Shown: piece after piece, positions 9,112-16,987 of the stretch
Layout: each line of letters starts with the position of its first letter
How positions within the stretch are numbered: position 1 is the first letter of the stretch
Assembly (NCBI RefSeq): GCF_030811655.1
Contig: NZ_JAUSRE010000015.1
Span: forward strand, 51,674-115,673
Source: Pseudarthrobacter enclensis
Lineage (GTDB): Bacteria > Actinomycetota > Actinomycetes > Actinomycetales > Micrococcaceae
Reading direction: 5' to 3'
Length of the DNA: 64,000 nucleotides
Program-made: the position numbers and the translations under genes
The notes under the pieces: model-generated
The model's input: only the letters and a program-made list of their open reading frames with translations
Told to the model about the DNA's origin: nothing
The model's database searches: none

Positions 9112-9215
9112 AGTTTTTGGGGGGCTTGACTGACATCTGCGGTCACCGAAAGTGAATTCCGCGGAAAATCAAGGAATTGTTGCCGCGAAAACGCGAATTA
9201 AGTGACAAAGGTCAC

Positions 9216-9229
9216 CTAGACCGGTCTAG
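9216..9229. promoter_or_regulatory. palindrome CTAGACCGGTCTAG upstream of pckG
   Basis: This is a perfect 14-base palindrome about 164 bases upstream of the pckG start, sharing the core GACCGGTC with the site at 9102. The length and symmetry fit a dimeric repressor site, but the regulator is unknown. Confidence 0.5.
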
Positions 9230-9254
9230 TAGCGGATATTACAGGGAGTTCGAT

Positions 9255-9283
9255 TTGGCATCAGGGCCGGGCTCGCGTAAAGT
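9255..9283 (+). promoter_or_regulatory. promoter of tRNA-Arg
   Basis: A -35 element TTGGCA (9255-9260) and a -10 element TAAAGT (9278-9283) are separated by 17 bases and lie about 45 bases upstream of the mature tRNA 5' end. Confidence 0.6.
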
Positions 9284-9328
9284 AATTCGAGGTTCAGGGA
9301 GAGCGGTTCTTCTCCCGGGACACGAAAT

Positions 9329-9405
<77 letters not shown>

Positions 9406-9408
9406 GCA

Positions 9409-9443
9409 AGGTCCGCACCGGTTCGCCGGTGCGGACCTTTTTT
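9409..9443 (+). terminator. intrinsic terminator after tRNA-Arg
   Basis: A 13-base-pair GC-rich stem (arms 9409-9421 and 9426-9438) with a TTCG tetraloop runs into a TTTTTT tract. It is a textbook Rho-independent terminator starting 4 bases after the tRNA CCA end. Confidence 0.92.
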
Positions 9444-9468
9444 GTGCCGTCGCGGTTAGGCTTTGCAC

Positions 9469-10923
9469 ATGATGCCAGAGGCCGCTGGGCGCGAGTTTGA
9501 TGTTGTTGTAATCGGCGCGGGCGCCGTTGGGGAAAACGTGGCGGACCGCGTTGTCCAAGGTGGACTGACAGCCGTCCTTGTGGAAGCGGAACTGGTGGGC
9601 GGCGAATGCTCCTACTGGGCCTGCATGCCGTCAAAGGCACTCCTCCGCCCGGGCACCGCACTGCACGGGGCGCAGACCACGCCTGGCGCAAAGGAGGCCG
9701 TAACCCGCACCCTGGATGCAGCAGCTGTGCTGGAGCGGAGGAATTACTTCACCTCGAACTGGCAGGACGACAGCCAGGTCTCGTGGGTGGAGGACACCGG
9801 CATCGCACTGGTGCGCGGGCACGGCTGGCTGACCGGGCCCAAGACCGTGGAAGTGGCAGGCCTGGACGGAACGCAGCATCTACTGCGCGCCCGGCATGCC
9901 GTGGTGCTTGCCACCGGTTCGACCCCCACCACGCCGCCCATCGAGGGCCTGGAGGATGTGCAGGTCTGGGGAACGCGCGAGGCGACGTCGGCAAGCGAGG
10001 TCCCGGAGCGGCTGACCGTACTGGGCGGCGGCGTAGCCGGAGCCGAACTGGCCCAGGCCTTCGCGCGCCTGGGCTCCAGTGTCACGCTTGTAGCGCGCAG
10101 CGGATTGCTGGGCAACTTCCCTGAGGAAGCATCGGCCCTGGTGGCGGCAGGGCTGCGTGCAGATGGAGTGGAACTGCGGCTGCATACCGCTACGGAGCGG
10201 ATCAGCCGGAACGACGACGGCACCCTCACCGTCAGCCTGGGCGGCGGGGCCACTGTCACCTCGGAGAACGTCCTGGTCTCCACCGGCAGGCATCCGGCGC
10301 TGGAAGGCCTGGGCTTGGAAAGCGTGGGCATTGAGCCCGGCGAATCCGGGCATCTGACCCTGTCAACGGATGCCTCCGGCCTTGTCAGGGAAACGCCCGG
10401 CGATGAACCCTGGCTCTACGCAGTAGGCGACGCCGCCGGGAAGAACCTTTTCACCCACCAGGGCAAGTACGAGGCCCGCGCCACCGGCGATGCCATCGCA
10501 GCCCGGGCGAAGGGTGACCTCAAGGGCTCCCCCAGCGACTGGTCGCGCTACGCCCAGACCGCCAACCAGCACGCCGTGCCAAGCGTCGTCTTCACCGACC
10601 CCGAGCTGGCCAGCGTGGGACGCACCCTCCAGGCCGCCCGGAAAGACGGGTACAACGCATCTTCAGTGGAACTGCCCATCCAGGTGGCCGGCTCCTCGCT
10701 GCACTCCGAGAACTACGAAGGGTGGGCGCAGCTGGTGGTCGACGAGGACCGGAAAGTGCTGCTGGGCGCGACATTTGCCGGGCCCGACGTGGCGGAACTG
10801 CTGCACGCAGCCACCATCGCCGTGGTGGGCGAGGTGCCGATGGAGCGCCTCTGGCATGCGGTCCCCTCCTACCCCACCATCAGCGAAGTGTGGCTCCGGC
10901 TCCTGGAAAAGTACGGACTCTGA
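9469..10923 (+). CDS. class I pyridine nucleotide-disulfide oxidoreductase (dihydrolipoamide-dehydrogenase-like)
   Basis: This is a FAD/NAD(P)H flavoprotein of 484 residues. Seen: the FAD Rossmann motif VVIGAGAVGENVA at the N-terminus, the redox disulfide C-S-Y-W-A-C (Cys 47 and 52) in GGECSYWACMPSKALL, the ATGS strand motif, the second dinucleotide site VLGGGVAGAELAQ and the FAD-binding YAVGDAAG. At the dimer interface, where dihydrolipoamide dehydrogenase and glutathione reductase have HPT-x-x-E with the catalytic His, this protein has SYPTISE, so the His is Tyr. A true lipoamide role is therefore doubtful; mercuric-reductase-like or quinone/thiol reductase relatives are alternatives. The start at ATG 9469 was chosen over a TTG at 9463. 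No pyruvate or 2-oxoglutarate dehydrogenase gene is nearby. Confidence 0.85.
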   Translation: MMPEAAGREFDVVVIGAGAVGENVADRVVQGGLTAVLVEAELVGGECSYWACMPSKALLRPGTALHGAQTTPGAKEAVTRTLDAAAVLERRNYFTSNWQDDSQVSWVEDTGIALVRGHGWLTGPKTVEVAGLDGTQHLLRARHAVVLATGSTPTTPPIEGLEDVQVWGTREATSASEVPERLTVLGGGVAGAELAQAFARLGSSVTLVARSGLLGNFPEEASALVAAGLRADGVELRLHTATERISRNDDGTLTVSLGGGATVTSENVLVSTGRHPALEGLGLESVGIEPGESGHLTLSTDASGLVRETPGDEPWLYAVGDAAGKNLFTHQGKYEARATGDAIAARAKGDLKGSPSDWSRYAQTANQHAVPSVVFTDPELASVGRTLQAARKDGYNASSVELPIQVAGSSLHSENYEGWAQLVVDEDRKVLLGATFAGPDVAELLHAATIAVVGEVPMERLWHAVPSYPTISEVWLRLLEKYGL

Positions 10924-10930
10924 CCCTTAT

Positions 10931-10959
10931 TTGAACTGACCGGTCAGTTTGGTTAGCCT
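10931..10959 (+). promoter_or_regulatory. promoter with TetR-type operator in its spacer
   Basis: A -35 element TTGAAC (10931-10936) and a -10 element TAGCCT (10954-10959) are 17 bases apart. The perfect 16-base palindrome AACTGACCGGTCAGTT (10934-10949) fills the spacer. The operon ends in a TetR gene, so autorepression by blocking RNA polymerase is the natural reading. Confidence 0.75.
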
Positions 10960-10990
10960 TGATGCAGACCTCTTCTGCGAAAGGCAAGCT

Positions 10991-11710
10991 TTGCTCTCAG
11001 CACACCAGCTCCACGCCAAAGGACGCCGGGACCCGCTGCTTCCACCCACGTCACTGACGGCCGCCCGCGGCGGGCTGCTGCTCGTCACCGGCGACCGCCA
11101 GGACCAGCGGACGGCCCTGTCCCTCCTGCTCAGCGGGAGGATGAAGGCCACGGACGGCCAGCTGGGCTGGGACGGAAGCTCCCGGACCAAACAGCTCCGC
11201 CTCGCCGCAGCCCTGGTGGACTCCCCCGGCGTCAATGAACCCGAGGAACACCTCAGCGTCCGCGACCTGGTAACCGAGGACCTGGCCCTGATCCCGCGCC
11301 GGTACCGGGGGGCCCTGCTCAGCGGCCCATGGCTCAAAGTCAACCGCTTTGAGGACATCGCGGACCTTTGGACAGAGCAGCTGGACCCCCGGCGGCGGCT
11401 CGAGCTGCTGACGGCCCTTGCCCTGGCCAATCCGCGCACGGACCTGCTGGTGGTGGACTCCCCGGACCGCCACAGCGCGGATGAGGCCACCTGGCTGCCA
11501 CGCCTCCAGGAGTTGGCGTACGACGCCGGACGGCCGCTCGCCGTCGTGGCGGCGGTCAGTGCCGTCCCCGCCTCGTGGGACGGACCGTCGGCCGCGATCG
11601 GCAATGCCCTCCCCGAACCTGCTACGGAGGCGTCCCCCGGCAAATACGCTGCAGGGGCCACGCCAGAACCGGAAAACGAAACCACACTCGAAACCGAGGT
11701 TGCCAAGTGA
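10991..11710 (+). CDS. degenerate ABC-type ATPase-like protein, partner of YhgE/Pip protein
   Basis: This cytosolic protein of about 239 residues is built like an ABC nucleotide-binding domain but lacks key residues. The P-loop position reads LLLVTGDRQDQRTALSLLLS, without the lysine of G-x-x-x-x-G-K-S/T. A Walker-B-like strand DLLVVDSPDRH is present, while a clear LSGGQ signature is not. ATP hydrolysis is therefore uncertain. The start is taken as TTG 10991, which follows GAAAGG at 10978-10983; an earlier TTG at 10948-10950 would lie inside the operator. The C-terminal 30 residues are acidic and disordered-looking. It overlaps the YhgE-type gene by GTGA, so the two are translationally coupled and probably form one membrane complex. 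Confidence 0.7.
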   Translation: MLSAHQLHAKGRRDPLLPPTSLTAARGGLLLVTGDRQDQRTALSLLLSGRMKATDGQLGWDGSSRTKQLRLAAALVDSPGVNEPEEHLSVRDLVTEDLALIPRRYRGALLSGPWLKVNRFEDIADLWTEQLDPRRRLELLTALALANPRTDLLVVDSPDRHSADEATWLPRLQELAYDAGRPLAVVAAVSAVPASWDGPSAAIGNALPEPATEASPGKYAAGATPEPENETTLETEVAK

Positions 11711-13743
11711 CTGTCCTGCGGCTGGCCCGCTCCGAACTGAAGCGCATGACGGGTGGGCTGCTGCCCAAACTGACCATCCTGGCGCTGACCATGGTCCCGC
11801 TCCTCTACGGCGCGGTGTACCTCTACGCGAACTGGGATCCGTACGGACATCTCAACAACCTCGATGCCGCCCTGGTGGTGGAGGACTCCGGCGCAACCGC
11901 TGCGGACGGGACGAAGCTCGATGCCGGAGCAAAGGTGGCCGACAGCCTGGTGGAAGGGAACGTCTTCCACTGGATTCCCGTGGCCAGCTCCACTGAGGCG
12001 GATGCCGGTGTCAGCAGTGGCCAGTACGCATTTGCGCTGAAGATTCCGAAGGACTTTTCGGCCAACCTGGTGTCCCCCGGCAGCTTCGACTCCGCCAGCC
12101 AGGCGATGCTGAACGTCACCACGAACGATGCCAACAACTATCTCCTGAGCACCATCGTGGACAAGCTGACCACCGCCGTCCACTCCACTGTGGCCAAGGA
12201 GGTGGGTGAGGAGACGGCCAACCAGTTGCTTACGGGCTTCGGCACCATCCACTCCAAGATGATCCAGGCCGCAGACGGCGCCTCGCAGCTGGCCGACGGC
12301 GTGGCCACGCTCAGGGACGGAACAGTCACCCTTCATGAAGGGACCTCAGCCTTGAGCAGCGGGGCGGACCAGTTGTACGCGGGCCAGTTGAAGCTGCGGG
12401 ACGGGGCCAACCAGCTGACCGACGGCGCAGGGCAGCTCAGCAAGGGATTGTCCACGCTGAAGGACAAGACCGCCACGCTGCCCTCCGATGCCCAGACGCT
12501 CGCCTCCGGCGCGGCCCAGGTGGCTGCCGGGAATGCCCAGCTGAACGCCAAGGTGCAGGACGTGGCCACCCAGCTCGCGGCCGCGGACCAGGGCCTCCGT
12601 TCACGGGTGGTTGAGTCGAACAGCAGGCTTGTCGCCTCAGGTGTCCTGACCCAGGATCAGGCAAACAAAGTCCTCGCAGACTTTGATTCCGCCGCAGCGT
12701 CCAGCCCCGTGGCAGCCGCCAAGACCAAAATCCAGACAGACGCCGAACAGGTCCAGCAGCTGGCCGACGGTTCCGAAGCGGTCAGTGTGGGCGCGGCCCA
12801 GCTGGCAGCCGGCATGCCGGCGCTGAAGGACGCCATCGCACAGGCCTCGGCAGGAGCAGACCAGCTCCACACGGGCGCCGCCGCGCTGGCGGCCGGTGAG
12901 CAATCCGCCGTCGACGGCTCCGCCGGCCTTGCGGACGGAGCCCGGAAGGTCGATGCCGGGGCCGCGCAGGTTGCCGACGGTGCCGGCCAGGCCGCCACAG
13001 GCTCCCGCACCCTGGCAGACGAGATCGGGAAGGGCGCCGGCCAGGTCCCCAACCCCGACGACGCTCAGAAGAGCAACCTGTCCCAGGTGATGGCCGATCC
13101 CGTGGCCGTCAGCAACGTGTCACAGGCCAAGGCCGGCTCCTACGGCGCAGGGCTCGCACCGTTCTTCCTCACCCTGGCCATGTGGATCGGCATCTTCATG
13201 CTGGTCCAGGCAATGCGTCCCATTACGCAGCGGGCGCTGGCCTCGAATGCACCGTCGTGGAAGGTCGCCCTTGGCGGCTGGCTGCCCTTCCTTCTGGTCT
13301 CGGTGGTGCAGGCATCCCTCCTGACAGTGGTGGTGGACGTGGCGCTGGGCCTCAACCCCGCCCACCCGGCCCTGATGTATCTGTTCATGCTGGCGGCGGC
13401 AATGGCGTTCAGTGCGCTCATCCAGGGCGTGGTGGCTCTGCTGGGCTCGCCGGGCAAGCTGGTGGTGCTGATCCTCCTGGTCCTGCAGCTGGTGTCATCC
13501 GGTGGCACCTTCCCGTGGCAGACCACGCCGCAGCCGCTCCACGTGGTCCACCAGGTGCTGCCCATGGGCTATGTTGTGACCGGCATGCGGCACCTCATTT
13601 ATGGCGGGGACCTGTCCATGATTGTCCCCACCCTGGTGGGCCTGCTGGGCTACACCCTGCTGGGGGCTGCGATGTCCACGCTGGCCGTGCGCAAGAACAA
13701 GTACTGGACGCTCAAGACACTGAAACCGGAGATTGCAGTATGA
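11707..13743 (+). CDS. YhgE/Pip-family membrane protein
   Basis: This is an integral membrane protein of 678 residues. There is one N-terminal membrane helix (about 20-42, LTILALTMVPLLYGAVYLYA), a long extracytoplasmic region with many repeats of the type A-x-x-L-x-x-G or D-G-A-x-x-L (about 190-450), then five or six C-terminal membrane helices from about 480 onward. This matches the YhgE/phage-infection-protein (Pip) family, distantly related to ABC-2 permeases and type VII accessory proteins. The start is GTG 11707, overlapping the stop of the ATPase-like gene; the end overlaps the TetR start (ATGA). The substrate is unknown; export or envelope maintenance is likely from family and context. 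Confidence 0.85.
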   Translation: MTVLRLARSELKRMTGGLLPKLTILALTMVPLLYGAVYLYANWDPYGHLNNLDAALVVEDSGATAADGTKLDAGAKVADSLVEGNVFHWIPVASSTEADAGVSSGQYAFALKIPKDFSANLVSPGSFDSASQAMLNVTTNDANNYLLSTIVDKLTTAVHSTVAKEVGEETANQLLTGFGTIHSKMIQAADGASQLADGVATLRDGTVTLHEGTSALSSGADQLYAGQLKLRDGANQLTDGAGQLSKGLSTLKDKTATLPSDAQTLASGAAQVAAGNAQLNAKVQDVATQLAAADQGLRSRVVESNSRLVASGVLTQDQANKVLADFDSAAASSPVAAAKTKIQTDAEQVQQLADGSEAVSVGAAQLAAGMPALKDAIAQASAGADQLHTGAAALAAGEQSAVDGSAGLADGARKVDAGAAQVADGAGQAATGSRTLADEIGKGAGQVPNPDDAQKSNLSQVMADPVAVSNVSQAKAGSYGAGLAPFFLTLAMWIGIFMLVQAMRPITQRALASNAPSWKVALGGWLPFLLVSVVQASLLTVVVDVALGLNPAHPALMYLFMLAAAMAFSALIQGVVALLGSPGKLVVLILLVLQLVSSGGTFPWQTTPQPLHVVHQVLPMGYVVTGMRHLIYGGDLSMIVPTLVGLLGYTLLGAAMSTLAVRKNKYWTLKTLKPEIAV

Positions 13744-14387
13744 CCACCGAACCGGCGGCCGCGGGCAAAGGGCTCCGGCCCGCCCGGACCAACGCCACCC
13801 GCCAGAAACTCTTCGATGCCTCCATGGAGCTGATCGGCGAGCGCGGCGCCGCGGGCGTCACCGTGGATGAGATCGCGGCGGCCGCCGGGGTTTCCAAGGG
13901 CACGGTCTACTACAACTTCGGCAGCAAGTCGGAGCTGATAGCCCAGCTCCTGCGCCATGGCGTGGACATCCTCAAGGCCCGGCTGCTCGAAGCCGCCGAC
14001 AGCGGTGGAACCGGCCGCGATCCACTGCTCGCCATGGAAGCGATGATCGGGCAGGCCATGGATTTCATGGCCGAGTACCCGTCATTTGCCCGTCTTTGGG
14101 TCAGCGAGAACTGGCGAATCCCGAGCGAGTGGCAGGGCACGTTCTCCGTCCTGCGGTCGGAGCTCCTGGAGGTGATCGGCCAGGCAGTGGAGAAGGTGGC
14201 CGCGGCCTACCCCGTAGATGATTCGGTGTCCCGGGGCAGCCTGGAAACGGCCATCTTCGGGGCCTGCTTCGTGGTGGGCCTGGACCGCCAGACGTACAAC
14301 CCCGAGCGCACCCGTGACCAAAGTGTTGCAGCAATCATGGCCATCATGCGCGGCTACGTCCTCAGGGAGCCTGCTCCTCGGGGATGA
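13740..14387 (+). CDS. TetR-family transcriptional regulator
   Basis: This 215-residue repressor has an N-terminal TetR helix-turn-helix, RQKLFDASMELIGERGAAGV followed by VDEIAAAAGVSKGTVYYNFG (residues 21-60), then an all-helical ligand domain. It is the third gene of the operon that begins at the palindromic operator 10934-10949 and overlaps the YhgE gene by ATGA. It is therefore probably the autorepressor of this export-like operon, released by an unknown ligand. The downstream small membrane protein starts inside its stop (ATGA). Confidence 0.92.
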   Translation: MTTEPAAAGKGLRPARTNATRQKLFDASMELIGERGAAGVTVDEIAAAAGVSKGTVYYNFGSKSELIAQLLRHGVDILKARLLEAADSGGTGRDPLLAMEAMIGQAMDFMAEYPSFARLWVSENWRIPSEWQGTFSVLRSELLEVIGQAVEKVAAAYPVDDSVSRGSLETAIFGACFVVGLDRQTYNPERTRDQSVAAIMAIMRGYVLREPAPRG

Positions 14388-15121
14388 TGGAGCACATGCG
14401 GCATACGGGGAAGAGCGGTAAGTTCGCGGTCATCTGCGGTGTCGTGGCCGCAGTGTTGCTGGTGCTCACGGCGATGACCCTCGCCGAACCGGTGTTTCTC
14501 GCGTTCGTGGCTGTCCTGGCGCTGGCCTACCTTGCCGCGCTTGCGGAGGTCCTGGCCCGTCGGCGGCGCCTTGCCCTGCTGGCCACAGGGGCCGGGACCG
14601 CCCTGGCGCTGGGTTTCTCCCTGGCGTTCCTCAGCACGTGGGAGTTGGCGTTCGACGGGCAGTCCTCCTTCCTGGGGACCCCGCTGCCCACCCGCGACCC
14701 CGACAACTACTTCATCGGCGCTGCCGGCGCGCTGGTGGCCACGTTCGGAGTCCTCTTCCTGGGCGCGCTGTGGCCGGGCAGGAGGCGTCCAGCGCCAGCA
14801 CCACGCCCCGCGGCACAGCGCGGCGCGGCACAGCGGGGCCCAGCACAGCGCCCGGCAACGCAGCGCCCCGCATCACAGCGGACCGGCACGACCGCACGCA
14901 GCCCCCGGGCCACTGCCGCCCAGACTGCCACGCCCCGGGCTGCCGCATCCCGAGCGGGCGGCCAGGCAGCCGGCACCCAGGGACCTGCCGTTCAGCGGGC
15001 GTCGGGCTCCCGCACCCCTGCCCGCGGGACGTCCTCCGCAGCCAAGCGCCCGGCGTCGTCCACGGTGCCGCCGGCCAAACCGGCACCCAGGTCCGGCAGC
15101 GGCTCCAACTCCCGCCGCTGA
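14384..15121 (+). CDS. small membrane protein with long basic Ala/Pro/Arg tail
   Basis: This 245-residue protein has four predicted membrane helices in its first 130 residues (starts near 15, 38, 63 and 107) and a cytoplasmic C-terminal tail of about 115 residues made almost only of Ala, Pro, Arg, Thr, Gln and Ser, with tandem repeats of PAQRGAAQRG / ATQRPASQR type. The membrane part looks like a small actinobacterial hypothetical; I do not recognise a named family. It is the fourth gene of the TetR operon (ATGA overlap). The last 130 bases overlap the 3' end of the convergent DMT transporter, which explains part of the low-complexity tail. Function unknown. Confidence 0.7.
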   Translation: MMEHMRHTGKSGKFAVICGVVAAVLLVLTAMTLAEPVFLAFVAVLALAYLAALAEVLARRRRLALLATGAGTALALGFSLAFLSTWELAFDGQSSFLGTPLPTRDPDNYFIGAAGALVATFGVLFLGALWPGRRRPAPAPRPAAQRGAAQRGPAQRPATQRPASQRTGTTARSPRATAAQTATPRAAASRAGGQAAGTQGPAVQRASGSRTPARGTSSAAKRPASSTVPPAKPAPRSGSGSNSRR

Positions 15122-16023
15122 CCGCGCCTGCCTGCCCGGCTGAGCACCGCCGTCGCCACCCCGCCCAGCAGGAGCACTCCGCCTGCCAGTTCCGTCGGCG
15201 ACGGCACCTCGGCCAGAACCAGCCACGCGGCACTCATGCCCACCACGGGGACCAGAAGGGTAAACGGGACAACGGCCGACGACGGGTGGCCTGCAAGGAG
15301 CCGGTTCCAGATTCCGTAGCCCACCAGCGAGGCTAAGACGGCCGTGTAGAGTGCGCTGAGCAGGGTGGGCGCCTGAAGTGTTGACAGCGAATGCCAGACG
15401 GTGCCGGGACCGTCAACCAGCACGGACAGCGCCGCCAGCGGAAGTGGCACCACGGCGCCGGACCAGACCACCAGGCCCAGCCCTGAAGCGGCTTTGGCTT
15501 TCCGGGCAATGACGTTGCCGGCAGCCCAGGACAGCGCCGCGCCCAGGACAATGACCAGCGGCAGCAGCGGCGCCACTGCACTTCGTCCCACCGCCACGAG
15601 GCCGAGTCCGGCCACGCCCAGCCCAACGCCGGCCAGTTGCCGCCTGCTGGGCCGCTCACCCAGGAAACCAGCGGCCAGCAGGACGGTCAGCAGTACCTGC
15701 GCCTGCAGCACCAGCGAGGCAAGGCCCGCGGGCATGCCGAGCGCCATGGCCAGGTACAGAAAGCCGAACTGGCCGGCGCTCATGAAGAGTCCGACGCCGG
15801 CAATGGCCTTCCAACTGACGTTCGGCTTCCTGACGAAGAAGATCCAGGGAACAACCACCAGGACGAACCGCACGGCCACGAACAGGAGCGGGGGAAAGTC
15901 CTGCCCGCCGGCATGGAGGCCGATGTCGATGGCCACGAAGTTCAGGCCCCACAGCAGTGCGACGAGGATGGCAAGGAGGGAGTCGCGCAGGTTCACGGTT
16001 CCAACTTTGGCAGCGTCTGGCAT
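14992..16023 (-). CDS. EamA/DMT-superfamily transporter
   Basis: This is a ten-helix drug/metabolite transporter. Two EamA repeats are visible, beginning SLLAILVALLWGLNFVAIDI and, in the second half, VIVLGAALSWAAGNVIARKA. RhtA/YdcZ-type relatives export amino acids or metabolites. The start MPDAAKVGTVNLRDSL at 16021-16023 is preferred; an ATG five codons upstream is possible. After the last helix the protein runs on for about 45 residues (RRELEPLPDLGAGLAGG...) that overlap the opposite-strand membrane gene and look like overprint. It is divergent from a LysR regulator whose start is 47 bases away, suggesting that regulator controls it. Confidence 0.85.
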   Translation of the reverse strand: MPDAAKVGTVNLRDSLLAILVALLWGLNFVAIDIGLHAGGQDFPPLLFVAVRFVLVVVPWIFFVRKPNVSWKAIAGVGLFMSAGQFGFLYLAMALGMPAGLASLVLQAQVLLTVLLAAGFLGERPSRRQLAGVGLGVAGLGLVAVGRSAVAPLLPLVIVLGAALSWAAGNVIARKAKAASGLGLVVWSGAVVPLPLAALSVLVDGPGTVWHSLSTLQAPTLLSALYTAVLASLVGYGIWNRLLAGHPSSAVVPFTLLVPVVGMSAAWLVLAEVPSPTELAGGVLLLGGVATAVLSRAGRRGQRRELEPLPDLGAGLAGGTVDDAGRLAAEDVPRAGVREPDAR

Positions 16024-16072
16024 GAAGCACCAGCGCACATTTCAATGCCAGAACATGTACGTTTGCTTCATG
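16021..16072. promoter_or_regulatory. inverted repeat spanning the DMT/LysR divergent start region
   Basis: The 9-base arms CATGAAGCA (16021-16029) and TGCTTCATG (16064-16072) are perfectly inverted and include both start codons. LysR regulators bind such dyads in divergent regions, but part of the symmetry comes from the two ATGs themselves. Confidence 0.4.
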
Positions 16073-16987
16073 ATCGACATCGGTTCGCTCCGGGCCCTGG
16101 CCGCCATCGAACAGTACGGCACCGTCATCGCAGCCGCGGACGCCATGGGGTACAGTCCTTCCGCCGTTTCGCAGCAGGTGAAGAGACTGGAGAAGGAAGC
16201 CGGCTTCGCAGTGCTGGAACGGCGGGGCCGCGGGGTCCTGCTCACCGAGCGCGGACTGGCCCTCGCAGCGTATGGCAGGCGGATACTTGCCGAACTGGAG
16301 GAGTTGGAGTCCACACTGCTGGTGGACCCGGCGAAACCCAGTGGCAGCCTCCGCCTGACATCATTCTCAACTGCCTGCCGAGGCCTGGTGGGTCCGCTGC
16401 TGGCGCGGCTTGGGCAGTCGGCGCTGGATATCTCGGTGCTGGCGGAGGACCCGCGTGAAGCCGTGGCCCGGGTAGCCAACGGGGACGCCGACCTGGGACT
16501 GGTCCATAACTGGAATTCCGTCCCATTGGTCATCCCGGAGCACCTCACCCTGGAATGGCTGTGCGAGGACGTGGCGGACCTCCTGGTGCACCGCAGCCAC
16601 GCCCTGGCAGGCCGCCCTGACGTCGAACCCGCCGAGTTGGTCGATGAACGCTGGATCAGCACCCCTGCCGGAGCCATCTGCAACGAGGCCCTGCTGCGGA
16701 TTTTCGCCGACCTGGGGCGGGTGCCTGACATCCGGGTCTACGATCCCGATTTCGCGACGCATATCGCTTTTGTGGAGCAGGGAGTGGCGGTTGCGCTCGT
16801 CCCCCGCCTGGGAAGGCCTGCACTACCGCCGGAGGTCGTCGCCATTCCGGTGGTCAATCCGGTGCAGGCGAGGCAGGTGGGGCTCGTCCACCGCAGGACC
16901 ATGACGGCCAGTCCGGGCATCAGGCACGTGTCAGCCCTGCTGCGCAGCATCGCCGTCAGCGCGAACGGGGAACCGCAAACCGCGTAA
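16070..16987 (+). CDS. LysR-family transcriptional regulator
   Basis: This is a 305-residue LysR regulator: N-terminal winged helix-turn-helix (SLRALAAIEQYGTVIAAADAMGYSPSAVSQQVKRLE, residues 5-40) and a periplasmic-binding-fold effector domain from about residue 90 (GSLRLTSFSTACRGLVGPLL). ATG 16070 starts MIDIGSLRALA; an in-frame ATG at 16055 would add five residues. A possible -10 (TACGTT at 16058) lies only six bases before the ATG, which would make the message leaderless. Its divergent neighbour is a DMT exporter, its likely target, as in LysE/LysG and ArgO/ArgP pairs. The stop overlaps the convergent phosphatase gene by 32 bases. Confidence 0.92.
   Translation: MIDIGSLRALAAIEQYGTVIAAADAMGYSPSAVSQQVKRLEKEAGFAVLERRGRGVLLTERGLALAAYGRRILAELEELESTLLVDPAKPSGSLRLTSFSTACRGLVGPLLARLGQSALDISVLAEDPREAVARVANGDADLGLVHNWNSVPLVIPEHLTLEWLCEDVADLLVHRSHALAGRPDVEPAELVDERWISTPAGAICNEALLRIFADLGRVPDIRVYDPDFATHIAFVEQGVAVALVPRLGRPALPPEVVAIPVVNPVQARQVGLVHRRTMTASPGIRHVSALLRSIAVSANGEPQTA

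Noticed and set aside
7190..9133. 647-codon open frame on the plus strand opposite pckG
   Set aside because: pckG is complete and convincing; the plus frame has the composition of an antisense shadow and no recognisable domain.
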